Positions 36,486 through 48,894 of a DNA stretch of 64,000 nt are shown here, piece by piece. The notes under the pieces are model-generated. The model was not told the DNA's origin. It worked only from the letters and a program-made list of their open reading frames with translations, and did not search any database. Where the stretch lies: the NCBI RefSeq assembly GCF_011075055.1, contig NC_058152.1, forward strand, positions 6,820,001 through 6,884,000, read 5' to 3'. The stretch is from Mangifera indica. Its lineage: Eukaryota; Streptophyta; Magnoliopsida; Sapindales; Anacardiaceae. Both the position numbers and the translations under genes were made by a program. Every line of letters starts with the position of its first letter. Position 1 is the first letter of the stretch.

Positions 36486-36686
36486 TGAAAAACTCTTTGA
36501 ATGGCTAAAAGGAACCTAAATTAGAAGGGGGGTAGGTGAATAAGTTATTTAAAAAAATATTAAATGCAAAAATTATAATATCACAAGCAATAATACAAAT
36601 AAACACAAAATTAAAAGTTGAGGGATTAGAAAACATTCTATATTTAGAGCAATTCGAAGCTTTATCTTGTAAGTCTCGTATGTCCA
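36486..36686 (-). repeat. SIRE-like 5' LTR, left piece
   Basis: It lies beside a decayed primer site (+ strand ACTCTAATGTCAA, about 36472-36484; usual form GCTCTGATACCAA). It has AGTTGAGGGATTAGAAAACA at 36616, similar to AGTTTGAGGGATAAGAAAAT in the left LTR (31910). It is broken at 36686 by gypsy C; the rest continues at 52220. Confidence 0.6.
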
Positions 36687-36705
36687 TGTAACATCCACTA
36701 GTAAG

Positions 36706-38037
36706 TGTTAGGGCAAGTGTCTTAAAGCCAATTGATTTGACATTTATAGATATAATTCTATTAGATTAATTAATAAAGGATTTATTGTTATTTAATTCAT
36801 ATGTTTATCCTTTTATATGATTGTGCAAATAACAAACCCTTAGAATGATAAAACTATGACAAAGGAATCAGACGATTGATCGTGAGAACTCTATACACAC
36901 ATTAAGTGAACATTATAAAAACATCCATAATCCTGACACTACGATGAACAACGGGACATGTAATGATAATGAGATTATTATAGTGTTGAGCAACCTTATC
37001 GAAGGGTGGTAACAGTTCTCATGTGTTAAAATTTGTTATAAACAGCTTAGTGCAACACATAGGTGTACGTTGTAGACGTGTTCATCAGACTGATCCCACA
37101 AATGATATCCATATGGTTAGTTGCTCTAATGTCTATGGAATAAATCCTTTGAATATCATGGGTCAAAGTGATCATATGACTTGGGGTCGCTAGACCATCT
37201 TCTATAAGGATTAGTATGGTTTGACAGTATCTAATGCATTGTCATAACTATGGTATCATAAAGGTAGCAAATTACCATATCATAAGATACATGAAGACAA
37301 TGGTTAACCAATAAAGGATTTGTTACTCTTAAGCACATGAGAAGATATCTCATATGAGAATACTAAATGACATTCATGACTACTTAAATCTATTGTCATA
37401 ATGAGATAAGGTTATAACTTAATCTATGTAAGTCATTATTATGCAATAATTCATACCAAGGAATTATTAAGATAAACACATTTTTGTGTCTCTACCTTAA
37501 TAGATATTGATTGACAAAAGGATTGAATTGCACGTAACTATGATGTTATAAAAGCTTAAGAGATGTTTACTGACACTCTGTTGTCTGAGTGGCCATGACA
37601 TTTTACTAAAGTTCAATCTTGGTCTAAGTCTAAATTTAACTCGAATTATGATACTACAGGTTCGATAGAAAGCTTATAGGTTATACACATATAAAGGTTG
37701 ACTCAAACCCAGAGGTGAGGATAATTTGGTGATAGTCCTGGTGTTTAAGGGAAAAGAGAAAAATGTGAATGAACCGGGTTTACTTGATAGGTTGAGAGGA
37801 CTTAGTTTGACCATTCTTTGACAAAAGCACATAACCACATGAACTCGATGACATTAATGTCGACCATGCATAGCATGGCACAATTACACCATGCCTCATG
37901 GAAGTATGGCACGATTAGATACTTACTGTCTAAGTCATCCATACTTAGAGGAAATGTATAGGAGACATGTATGCCACCTATGCATGCCACTTTGGCATGT
38001 GTAAATTTGGAATCCTAATTAAATTAGGATTCCTATG

Positions 38038-38087
<50 letters not shown>

Positions 38088-38487
38088 TGCATCAAATATC
38101 TATCACACATAATATAGATACGCATTCACAAAAACCCTAGTAATCATCTGGGTTTTCTATTTTTCTCTCTTCTTCCTAAGAACACATTCCCATCCAACAC
38201 ATAAGAGCCTTAACAACCTTCTTCCTAGACATTCTCCTATGTTCATGCTCCATATGGAAACCAGGAAGCTGTCTCACAAGGTTTCAATAGCATTCATTTC
38301 TTTGCCAGATGAAAGTTTGGAAGTCACCGATGTAGGTATAAACCTTAAAACCCTATGGTTCTTTCGTATATTCATGATAAATATTTTTTTAAAATGGGTA
38401 TCCTAATCAAGGTTTTAGGATTATATGATTTTTATAAATTTTTTATTCCACTATGCTCTCAGTTATTGGTGCCCTAAAACCCTATAG
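36706..38487 (+). repeat. Copia 5' LTR, 1782 bp
   Basis: It starts TGTTAGGGCAAGTGTCTTAA and ends near CCCTATAG at 38487, just before the primer site. It is the reference full-length copy for this family in the window. A (TA)21 run (38041-38082) lies where a TATA box would be expected, since in the second copy (39150-40090) and in 16692-19448 a short TATATATA lies at the same place. Confidence 0.82.
38041..38082. repeat. (TA)21 microsatellite
   Basis: A perfect TA dinucleotide run at the expected promoter position of the copia LTR. The sister copy has only TTTTATATATAG (about 39717-39728), so the run expanded after duplication. Confidence 0.95.
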
Positions 38488-39149
38488 TGCTATCAGAGCC
38501 ATCATTTAGGCATATTTTCATGAAAATTATACCTACTTGTTTTGATTATTTTATTTGTTGCCACTTGTAAAAGAATTAATCAAAACTCTAAAATTTGGCA
38601 AAAATGATTTACAATCATATTACCACACAATTTGTAAAGTTTTATTAACAACATAAATTTCTGTTAAAATATTAAGTGATGATTTCTAAATATTTTGTTT
38701 GAGTTTTATTATTTGTTCAGGTTAAAAGTCGTTGTTATTAGAGTAAGTACGCTTTACGTGCCGTATTTCTTCACCCTAGTAGAGGCTTGTCAAGAACGGG
38801 AGTTTTCTAGATTTCTTACCACTAGAAAATCTAAAAGACTCATTTGGAAATCATCCATGCATGACATATTCCCAACCATGGATGAAGGTATCGAGTGGAA
38901 GCACCAAAGTAATTATGATTGGAACAATCTTGTTCCAGTTGTAAGCTTTATGTGATTATGCACATGGTGCACAAAGAAATCTACCCTTGTTGATTTAACC
39001 CATTCATCTTTCTGGAATTTTGCTGAATTTTAGAAGCATGACTAGACACCTCACTTGCATGCTTGGCAAAGTTAAAAATTACAGTTTGGTCCTATTTTGT
39101 TAAATTTGAGCAAATTAAAATTTTCTTGAGCTTGTTGAACAATAATTTT
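38488..39149 (+). other. Copia primer binding site and leader
   Basis: TGCTATCAGAGCC (38488-38500) is a primer site with one change. The following 650 bp match the minus-strand leader at about 2140-2786, for example TTTACGTGCC and the TTTTGATTATTTTAT region. The 86-residue frame at 38695-38955 lies inside this leader; the other copy does not keep it open, so I do not call it a gene. Confidence 0.7.
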
Positions 39150-40090
39150 CTATGTCTCACCCTCGAGAAATATTGGTTGACGAAAGGATTGAATTGCATG
39201 GAACTTTGATATTGTAAAAGTTTAAGAGATTTCTATCGACATTCTATCATCCGAATGGCCATGATGCTTTGATAGAGGCCAATCATAGTCGATGTCTAAA
39301 TTTGACCCGGAATTTAGGTATTACCAGTTCAATAAGAGAGCTTATGGATCACATACATATAAGGGTTAATTTGAATCTAGAGGTGAGGATTATTTGGTGA
39401 TAGTCTTGGTGTTTAGGAAAAGAGGGAAAGACACAAATGGATCGGGTTTGCCCTATAGGTTGAGAAGACTTGAATTGACCATTCTTTGACTAAAATGCAT
39501 GGCCATATATCCTTGGTGTCATTGATGTCAACCATGTATAACATTGCACGACTACACATGCCTCATGGAAGTAATGCACGGTTAGACACTTATTCTCTAA
39601 GTTATGCATGCGTAGAGGAAATGCATAGGAGGCATACTTATATGCCACCCGTGAATATCACTTTAGCATGTGCAAAGTTGGAATCCTAATTAAATTAGGA
39701 TTCGTGTGTAGTTTTTTTTTATATATAGTATTCGCATCAAATATCTATCACACATAATACACAAACACATTTATAGAAACCTTACTAGTTACCTGGGTTT
39801 TCTTTTTTTCTCTCGAGAACACATTCTCCTCTAACACACAAGAGCCTTAACAGCCTTTTTTCCTGAATAGCCTTTTATATTCATACGGAAGTGTTCGTTT
39901 CTTTGTCATGTAAAGACTTGGAAAAGCCACCGACACAAGTATAAACCCTAAAACACTCTATGGTTATTTTCTATGTTTATGGTACATATGTTTTAAAATG
40001 GGTATCCTAGCCAAGGTTTTAAGATTGTATGATTTTTATAAATTTTTAATTCCGCTACATTGCAGGCTATCATCGCCCTAAAACCCCACA
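39150..40090 (+). repeat. Copia 3' LTR, 5'-truncated
   Basis: It matches 37478-38487 of the 5' LTR in order, ending CTAAAACCCCACA. The first 770 bp or so are missing, removed together with the internal region. Confidence 0.82.
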
Positions 40091-41841
40091 ATAAGCCTAA
40101 AGCTATTATAATTTTTTTCCCTTGTTTTGATTAAATTAACATTGATTTTTCAGAGTGATGCACGCCCATATATGGGGGCATGCATCATAACATGATTTAA
40201 ATTTTATATAAGGTAACGATTGCAACAAAATTAGATGAATTCTATAATTGTATGGCAAGATACATGCCCATGTAAATCCCACACACACTCATGTGTCATG
40301 CCCAGGAAGCAAAATAAAAAGAGGTGATTCACACAAAAAAAAAGAGATGAGAGAAAATAGAGGTTTTTAATCATCGAGAACAGCTATTAGTCACTGAAAG
40401 CCATCAACCACATAAAGAAGTTGTTTGCATGCTAGAGGACAAGTAAGTGTAATGGCTTATAGTTTTATTTTTCCTTCAGAAAGATGTTGTGATATGATCA
40501 ACTCAGTTAGCTGAATATATATTTGCTATTATGGATGATTAAAGGCATGTTTTTACTGGATTATTTATGTTACAAAATTAATTATCACAACAATAGCAAA
40601 GTTATTAGATGTACATAGGTATTATTTATGTGTTGTGAGTAGTTTTACTAGTTATTATGGTAGAGTGGAACCATGAGTTGATTTGCATGATTAGATATAG
40701 ATATGTATCTTGTAATGCCTCCGGAATTATAAAGATTAGTTGCTAATGTTAGCATGTGTATATGTGTAAATTTTATCAGTTTAATTTATAAAATTGTTAG
40801 ACATATTGAGTTAAGTGATTAAGCTTGTTTGCATGTATGCAAATATGATAACCTAATTTAGGGTGCATAAAGACATGTATTTTGATTTGTAAAATGGCAT
40901 ACACAATCGTGTGATATGGGACACACCCATTTTTTACTTTCAAAAAGTGGACGTCGTGCTTTAAAAAGGGCACACATGGGTAAACCTTAGGCATACACTT
41001 GTGTAGTCAGTTAGAAGACTATTTTACCCTTAGTTCAAGCACAGTAAGGGATTATAGCCTTTTAGTTATTCCTCATGTGGTTGGCGGGATGCATCACATA
41101 CGTACCTATGGTAAAGGCCTACCCAATATGGTTTAGATGACAATTTTGATTAATGTATATGGTAAGGGGAAGGGATTGCTACCAGATTTCCCCATGAGAG
41201 TAAGGTTTACCAATTAGTTAACTCAATAGGTTGTATAACATGTGCACAAGTAACAAAAGATAGTGACACACAAGGTGTCTTATGTTTTCACTAAGATATT
41301 AGATACATCGATTTTAACTTAGAGCTTAGTAACCTTTATGGATGGCTTATATAAAGACACGATGGTGTTGAGTTATGATAATATCTAAATTCACAAATAG
41401 AACCTTAGGTTTATCAATGTTATATATTATTCAAAGTGCTAAGAGGTCATCGAATTACTGAGTGTTTTCACTCACACGTTTTTTCTTGTTGTTTATAAGT
41501 ATAAGTGAGTAGCGAGGCATATAGAGGAACTAATAGTCTAATCGAGTAGTTGCATGAGGGCAAAAGGTAAAAACGTTATTTCTAAATTTTATATCACTTT
41601 TGTATTTACGCTTTAGTCATGCACATTATCAATTTTCAGTTATTTTTTAAACTCACCAAATGTAATAATGTCATGACTATTTCATATAATTGAGGTATTT
41701 ATTCAGATTTCACATTTTTGCACGCATGGGTATTTATTATCATGCATTAAATTACATGGTTTTGAATTAAGTGGTTCATTTATACATGTCTCTTCAAGTC
41801 ATATTCCAAGTAAGGATATGCATCTAAAGAAAGGTGCTACA
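40091..41841 (+). repeat. Gypsy C 5' LTR, main part
   Basis: It continues the LTR whose first 19 bp are at 36687-36705 and ends GGTGCTACA at 41841. A decayed primer site TAGTATCAAAGC follows (41846-41857). It matches the 3' LTR (40130-40700 against 45645-46252; 41050-41440 against 50560-50880). The module TTACTGAGTGTTTTCACTCA (41455) is shared with other gypsy LTRs here. Confidence 0.78.
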
Positions 41842-41845
41842 TTTA

Positions 41846-41857
41846 TAGTATCAAAGC
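41846..41857 (+). promoter_or_regulatory. Decayed primer binding site of gypsy C
   Basis: TAGTATCAAAGC differs at two positions from TGGTATCAGAGC; both changes are G to A. It lies four bases after the LTR end, as in gypsy A. Confidence 0.72.
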
Positions 41858-42039
41858 AAGATCTTGGTACACAAAAAAGTGTTAAGTTTTATGTGTCTAA
41901 GAGTGTATAATAGAGTTAAGGAAAGTAACCCTTCATGTAGCATTGACTACCCCTATATGTTTACCATTGTAAGTATAATAAACTTGCATTCAGTTAAAGT
42001 TATATATGTGTTTGAATCATAACTTTCCTTGAAGGCCCC

Positions 42040-42985
42040 CAATCAAGAGAGGAGCCAAGCTAAGGCTTAAGGACAAACATCTAACATGTCAGTTGCACCA
42101 TCAATGAATAGTAAGACTATCCGATAAATAATTAAGGATATTTTAAGAAGAACCAAAAGGCATCCAAGAGTGTTGGGCACCCAGTTTTTCCCACTGATAC
42201 TAGAGCAGCCCTATTTATAGACTAGCAAGCAAACACTAGCCATGACAGATGTAGGTAATAAGGCAGTATACTTTTAGATAAGTTACCAACTAAAAAGTGG
42301 TTGGAAGCAGTAAAAGACATCATAAGGATTTGTACCATGATATATGTAGATGAGATTTAGTATGCTAGTCTCCTATTGAAAGATAGTGCGAAGGTATGGT
42401 AGTGGATGCTATATAGGACCTATAAAGTGTTAGAGATGACTTAGGTAGATTTCAGATGGGCTTTTGAGAAAGGGTACCTGTTAATAGACATTTTCTATAT
42501 GAAAGGCTAAAAGTTATCCACTTGAGACAAGACAATATAATAGTAAAAAAGTTCTTTACCAACCTAAACTCCTTAACTAAGTATGTTCCAAGAGTAGGTA
42601 ATTCAGATAGAGGCAAGTTGGAGGTTTCCTTAGATGACTTAAGTTAAAAATCACCATGAATGTCATGATAGGAGATAATCCTCTTAGATCTTTGTTAGAG
42701 GCCCCGTATAGAGTTTTGAGGTTAGAGGCCATAAGAAAGAGGATGGCCATAAAGAAAGGGATACCAGACTAGTTAGTGCCAATAGCACTATCCTAAAGAT
42801 GAGATCAGATAAATCCAAGTAGCAGCTAATAAGGTTGTAGCTAAGATAGGGGTAGTAGGGACTCTAGAGGTAAGTACATATATAGGTAGAGACATGTTAG
42901 AAAATACCTTATCGATCAAAAGGTATGCTATAAGTGAAAGCAACCCAGCCATATTATCAAACAGTGTACAACCCCAACAAAGTAG
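42040..42985 (+). pseudogene. Gypsy C gag remnant
   Basis: It is collinear with gypsy A gag. RRTKRHPRVLG near 42150 equals the same segment of A near 4600. The Gag core includes GYxLxxxKxIHLRQDNIIVKKFFTNL (about 42510-42570). A knuckle near 42930 reads CYK, a stop, KQPSHIIKQC: the second Cys codon has become TGA. Many stops. Confidence 0.72.
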
Positions 42986-43019
42986 ACAATTGGGGGAAAA
43001 TAAGCCTAAATATATATAG

Positions 43020-43400
43020 CCATTCAAACCTCCATTGAGGCTAACTCGACAATAGTGACCAGTTAGTTAATTGTTTACTCTTGTCCCTTGTATGTATTGA
43101 TTGATTTTGGTGCTAAATATTACTTCATTGTTAGTAGCATACTAGAAAGACTAAGGCTAAAACCCATAACTATCCCACAGATCGATATAGAGATGCCAAA
43201 TAGAGATAGAATCCATAATAGCAATATGCTAATTAGAGAGATGATTTCTCTAAGAGGCTAAAAGATGGTCATGGACCTGATGGTAATGGACATGCTTGAT
43301 TTTGATTTGATACTCGGTATGGACTTCTTTAATAGATATGGGGCAAAGATAGAATACAAAAAGAAAAAGGCCTAGTTTAGTTTAAATAATGCTGAACAAT
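43020..43400 (+). pseudogene. Gypsy C aspartic protease remnant
   Basis: The decayed active-site region CMY, a stop, LILVLNITSLLV (frame-shifted) around 43090-43130 aligns at DNA level with 5700-5740 of gypsy A (TGATTTTGGTGCTAAATATT here). DLMVMDMLDFDLILGMDFF at about 43275-43330 matches the C-terminal half of the domain. Confidence 0.7.
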
Positions 43401-43559
43401 TTTATTTTAGAAATGTCAATTTCTCAACATGATGATCTGCAGCTTCAAGGCTAGGAAAATGCTGAGTAAGGGGTGCATAGCATATTTGGCGTACATAATG
43501 AACAAATCATATAAAATAGTCTTGAGTGTGAAAGATACACCAATGGTGCAATAATTCCT

Positions 43560-44270
43560 AAATGTTTTCCCTGACAATCTTTTAGGTTTAACACCTGAGT
43601 AACAAATAAAGTTTAGCATTGAGCTAGCCCTAGATATAATGCTAACTTTGAAGGCACTTTACAGGATAGCCCCAATTGAACTATAAGAGCTAAAGAAATA
43701 GTTGCAAAAACTATTAGATAATGTTTTTGTTAGACCAAGCCACCCGTTATGAGGTGTACCAATTCTATTTGTAAAGAAAAAAGACGGACTGATGAGAATG
43801 TCTATCAAATATAGGAAGTTAAACAAAGTAACAGTGAAGAATAAATACCTGCTCCTAAAGATAGTTAACTTATTTGATCAACTCAAGGTACATCAGTATT
43901 CTCTAAGGTTGGTCTGACATCAGGTTATCATCAAGTTTGAGTTACTAAGCAATACATACCCAAAACTGCATTTAGAATCAAATATGGGCATTATGAGTTC
44001 GTAGTTATGTCATTCGAGCTAACTAATGCCTCAATAGTATTCATAGACCTTATGAATAGAGTGTTTCAAGATTGCCTAGATAGATTCCTTATAGTGTTCA
44101 TAGATGACTAATAATATACTTTAAGACTCAAGAAGAGCATACATAGCATCTAAGATTTATGTTACGACAATTAAGCGAAAGGTAATTGTATGACAAGTTT
44201 TCCAAGTGTGAGTCATGGCTAGATAGAATAGATTTTCTTAGACATATAGTACCTTGGTAAACTCTAGTAA
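43560..44270 (+). pseudogene. Gypsy C reverse transcriptase remnant
   Basis: LDNVFVRPSHPL, a stop, [34 protein letters not shown] at about 43710-43860 is the fingers/palm start. The catalytic region at about 44080-44115 reads as LIVFIDD-like sequence in a shifted frame (ATAGTGTTCATAGATGAC). The thumb near 44210-44250 (LDRIDFLRHIV) then jumps to the integrase tether, so RNase H is deleted. Confidence 0.75.
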
Positions 44271-45585
44271 AGTTGAGCTATGTTATTTTGAGATTTAAAG
44301 CCAAGTATGTGTTCTCTAATATCAAAGTTTGAAAGATAAAACTTTTACCGAGATGTATAGTTCACTTTATACTGCTCAGCATGAGAGTGACAAATATATC
44401 AACAAATGAAGAGATCTTTCTTTAGTCATGTATGAAGAAATATATAGCAAATTTAGTGGCTAAGTGTCTAGTATGTCAGTAAGCTAAGGCTTAATACAAG
44501 ATACCATCAAGATTACTAGAGTGGAAATATGAACACATCTAGTTGGACTTCATGGTTAGATTACCAAGGGTTAGAAGAAGATACAATGTTTTATGAGACA
44601 TAGTAGACCAGTAAAGCAAGTCAATACATTTCCTTGTAATTAAAGACACCATAAGTGCGAATTAGTTGGGTTAGATGTATGTTAAGGAGGTAGTCAGGTT
44701 TTATAGGATATCTAAGATAATAGTTTTAATTAGGATACTAGGTTCATCTTGACTTTTTGGAAGAGTATATAGAGGTCTTTGAGTATGAGACTAGTATTCA
44801 ATACAAATTATCATTCTTAAATAAATAGTCAGACTATGAGAGTCAACCAAGTAATTGAGGATATATTGAAGGCTCGTTGCTTAGATATATAAACAAGTTA
44901 GATAGATGTGTTATCATTAATGGTGTTTATGTACCATAATAGCTACTAAAAAAATATTAAGATGACTCCATATAAGGCTTTGTATGGTAAAAGATGTAGA
45001 TCATCATTGCATTAGGATAAGATAGAGGAAAGAGATGCCCTGACACAATCATTAGGACCAGAGATGACCCAGAGAATGTTAGATTGATAAGAGAAAGGAT
45101 AAGGCAAGCTTAAAACCATCAAAAGATTTATTCAGACTAAAAGAAGTATGATCTTGAGTGTATTATAGGTGGTAAAGTGTTTGTTATAAGATTCGGCAAG
45201 AAAGACAAGTTAGCACCAAGACCATTTAAGGTTTTAAAGGGTGTAAGTTAGGTTACCTACTGACTTATGTTGCCAATAAGAGTAGATCACATTCATAATA
45301 TGTTTCATGTGTCATTGTTACACAAAAATATTAGTGATCTGATCCAAGCGCTCCAAGTTAAGGATGTCGAGCTTAAAGATGATTTGGCATATGAGGATGA
45401 CGTAGTTCAAATTCTAAATAGAAGAATTAAAGAGTTCAAACATAAATAGATTACCCTAGTTAAGATTTTATGGAAGAATCACAGAGTTAATAAGGATACA
45501 TAAGAGGTCAAGCAAGACATAAGGTAATGGTTCCTACAGCTTTTTGAGTGAATTTCAAAGATGAAATTCATATAAATGAGAGGAT
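44271..45585 (+). pseudogene. Gypsy C integrase remnant
   Basis: The zinc-binding domain is near 44400-44500 (MKKYIANLVAKCLVCQ). The core is around 44535-44640 (LDFMVRLPRVRRRYNVL, then SKSIHFLVIKDT); the first catalytic Asp (usually in MDF/LDF) is present. A decayed second Asp region is at 44720-44790, and a stretch that would hold the Glu at about 44815-44850. The C-terminal part is open at 45267-45449 (VDHIHNMFHVSLLHKNISDL, then YEDDVVQILNRRIKEFKHK). Stops and frameshifts are frequent. It is bordered by a polypurine-like tract and the LTR start at 45586. Confidence 0.78.
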
Positions 45586-46252
45586 TGTAACACCCACAGG
45601 TAAGCTCAAGGGCATTCTAGTCTTTTCCTTTGCTTTATTTGAATTAACATTGATTTTCTAAAGTGATGCACATCCGTATTTAGGGTTATATATGATTATG
45701 CATTATCAACAAGATTTAAATTTTATATAAGATCGTGATCACAGCAAAATTAGATGAATTTCATGATTGTGCAATAAGATACACACTCGTGTAGAGCCCA
45801 TACAAGCCTGTATGTCATGTCCAAAAAGCAAAATAAAAAAAAAAAAGCAATTTAACCTAATTTTCTCATTCTTTTTTCTCTCCAGTCATGCAAACAAAAA
45901 GAGAGGAAAGAAAAAAAAGGTCTTTGGCTATTAGAAAGAGTCATTAGTCACCAAAAAACTATTAGTCATGCAAAGAATCTACTTGCACGCTAAAAGACAA
46001 GTAAGTGTGGTGACTTCTAGTTTGATTTTTCCTTCAAAAGATGTTGTGATATGATTAGCTCAATTAGTTGAATATATGTTAGCTATTATAGATTATTGAA
46101 GGTATTTTTTTACTAGATTATTCATGTTACAAGATTGGTTATCATAGCAGTAGTGAAGTTAGTAGATATACAAGAGTATTACTTATATATTGTTAGTAGT
46201 TTTATTGGTTATAATGGTAAAGTAGAACCATGAGTTTATTTGCATGATTAGA

Positions 46253-47690
46253 TATAACACCCACAGATAAGTCCAAGGGCATTTCAATCTTTTTCTTAGT
46301 TTTAAATTCAATGATTAATAATTTTCAAAGGTATATACCTATGTATAGTCAATAAAAGTCAAATTAGAGGATCAGATTGTGATCACAGTGAAATAAGAAG
46401 TTGCATTAGTTATGCAACTTGAAACACAGTCACGTGTAGCTTATACACACTCGTGTATCACATCCTTGAATTAAAATAAAAAAGTGATAAACCTAATTCC
46501 TCTTTCTCTTTTAGAGAGCAACTCATACTTAAAAGAAGGAACGATGAGAATAAAGGAGTCTTAGATGTTTAAAGAGTGTTATTGATCATCGAAAATGAGT
46601 AGTCACACTAGGAAGTTATTTGCAAGTTAAGAAAGCCAAGTAAGTCATGACCTTTAGGCTTGGTTTTCACTATACAAGTATGATCTGATTTATATGATGA
46701 ATTAATTTGATGATGTTCAATTTGTGATGGCTAAATAAAGGCCATAATCATGTTAAATCCATGCTACTATGACTAAAATTATATTATATGCATTGATAGA
46801 GTAATTTGATGCAGAAACCCTTATCATATGCTTTTAATATGATCTTAATGTTGTCTATATGATTCTTAGGGAAAGTTTTTAATCATTAAACAATGCTTAA
46901 TAATACCTGTAGATTTTCTTATGCATGACATGTATGTAGTTAGTATGTTGTTGGATAGAAATGTGTGTTTAAATGAAATGTTGCTATAAGATTGATGCCT
47001 TAGAGCCATGTATATGTACTTTGATCAAATAAGTTATGTGACTATAATGCTTAGGGTGTGTAAAAAATTTTGTGTATACCTTATAAAAAGTGATCTTACT
47101 AGAATTATGATTAAAGAAACATAGAAACCCTAAGACATGATTTCCATATCACAACACATGAACGTGTATGGTCCCATACATGCCCATGTGACATTCTAGA
47201 AATTTTGAAATTCTAGGAATCTACATTCGTTCTAAAGGAAGACATGAACAACTATGTGGTATAAGACACACACTAGTGTATGGCTTTCCAAAAGTCGACA
47301 ACGTGTAATAGAAGACAAATGGAAAGTACACATGGATCCCATGTGCATAATAGTGTATCCAAGTTAACTTCTTATATGCACCCGTTCTATGCACGATCGT
47401 GTGATAACTGCTACACACCGGTGTATATGGGTTAAGAGGCATACGAGTGTTGATAGAAAAATACAAAATTGTGTACCTCTAGACAATTGTGTAAAAAGGG
47501 AGAGTTAAGCAAGAAGAATAAAAAGCCATCAGAGCATAAAGAATTCAAGAAAAGCATAGATTAGGTGCCTCGATTATATAGATAATGACACAAGCTCAGA
47601 CCGATTTGAATTTAGGTTAGAAGTCAACAACCTTAAAGCCAGTGTCATATATTTAGATAGTCATCAGCTATATGCATAAGTGACAATAAT
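46253..47690 (+). repeat. Gypsy LTR inserted in or recombined with C 3' LTR
   Basis: TATAACACCCACAGATAAG at 46253 is a second LTR start within the C 3' LTR, right after GCATGATTAGA, which in the 5' LTR (40696) simply continues. The following 1.4 kb has the same general plan (ACACGCCCATGT palindromes at 46430, 47170, 47250 and 47400) but a different sequence. The right boundary is uncertain: by about 47690 the sequence again matches the A/C LTR. Either a nested truncated LTR or a recombinant. Confidence 0.5.
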
Positions 47691-48764
47691 TGTGAAAGCG
47701 ATAAGGTCAGATACCCATACACGCCCATGTGTCATCAATTTAAAATAGGAAATTTTACAATTTTCATGCGCTCGCTTTGAGGAAGAGCATACACAGTCAG
47801 GTGGTATAGGATATGCCCATGTGTGACTTTTCAAAAGTGGATATCATGCTTAAAAAGAGGCATATGAGGTTGTATGTAACATCTCTCCCTAAAAGTACTA
47901 CCCACAGAAGAAAAAATATTACAAATTAATATCTGGAGCGTCTATTTTTTTTAATTTCTTTTTTAAAATACTTTAAAAACTACTTTGAACTCAACTCATT
48001 ACTGAAAGTGTCTAGAAATTATTATGAGAAAACTGAAAATCTAGAAGCAAACAAAAGATGTATATACTCATATGAAACTCATCTAAAAGCATCTGAAAAC
48101 ATGGAGTAATCGTATACAACTATACAATCATCTCAAAAAGGTCAAAAATCCATAAGAACATGCGACTGTATGCATGTAATATAAATCAAAGATAACCTAC
48201 TCCAACTAGATCTATCTTCACTGACCTGACCCTGCCTCACAGCTACCTCGATCGCCTATACCTGCAATCATGAAAGAAAAGGAAGTGAGAGATAAAAACA
48301 CTCAGTAAGGGGAAAGAATTAAGTAAACTATCTCCTTTCCTGTTCTAACTCACTTTCGGGACTCGACCTTATTTATAACCTCCATAGGAAATCGAGGGGA
48401 TAATCTAGTTTATTCTTTACTATTTGGGTCATACTTTGTCCCATCTGGTGTCTATTTGATACTTTCTGGAAGCTAACTATAGGGATTTTACACATTTCAA
48501 GCTCAAGCTCTCTTTTTTTCTTTTATTACACCATTTTTGAATTAAAATTGAGCTCTACTATAAGCATGCTCTACTGCGAGTGGACCCTACTAAGGGTCTA
48601 TGTCCTACTACAAACGTGTTCTACTACGGGCGGTATAGTGTAAAGTGCCCCCTCATAGTTCATAGCATGCATGCGAGCCTTATATCTTACTAATTTTGCT
48701 TCCATCTAAATCTATTCATAACTCACCATACCATACTCTTGGGACGACCCCTGAATCTTGAGTC

Positions 48765-48868
48765 CCAAATTCCTTTTCTTGCTTTTCTTTCTTTTCTTCT
48801 TCTTTTCTTTTTCTCTCCTTTCTTTCCATTCCTTCCTTTCCTTTCCTTTCTCTTCTTTCTTTTCCTTT
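48765..48868 (+). repeat. Pyrimidine-rich tract
   Basis: An almost uninterrupted C/T run (CTTTTCTTTCTTTTCTTC-like) inside the solo LTR. It explains the overlapping low-complexity frames on both strands at 48716-48957. Confidence 0.9.
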
Positions 48869-48894
48869 CCAAAACTGTGAAATACTGTTCACAA

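Larger units (their letters stand above)
36706..40090 (+). mobile_element. Copia deletion derivative in gypsy C LTR
   Basis: It has a full 5' LTR (36706-38487), primer site, about 650 bp of leader, then directly the distal part of a second LTR (39150-40090). All gag-pol is missing. It is flanked by GTAAG (36701-36705) and ATAAG (40091-40095); the gypsy C LTR sequence continues across it. The LTR family is the same as at 2801 and 16692. Confidence 0.78.

Noticed and set aside
38695..38955. 86 aa frame with acidic/aromatic C-terminal part
   Set aside because: It lies in the copia leader, and the corresponding minus-strand leader at about 2140-2560 has no matching open frame.
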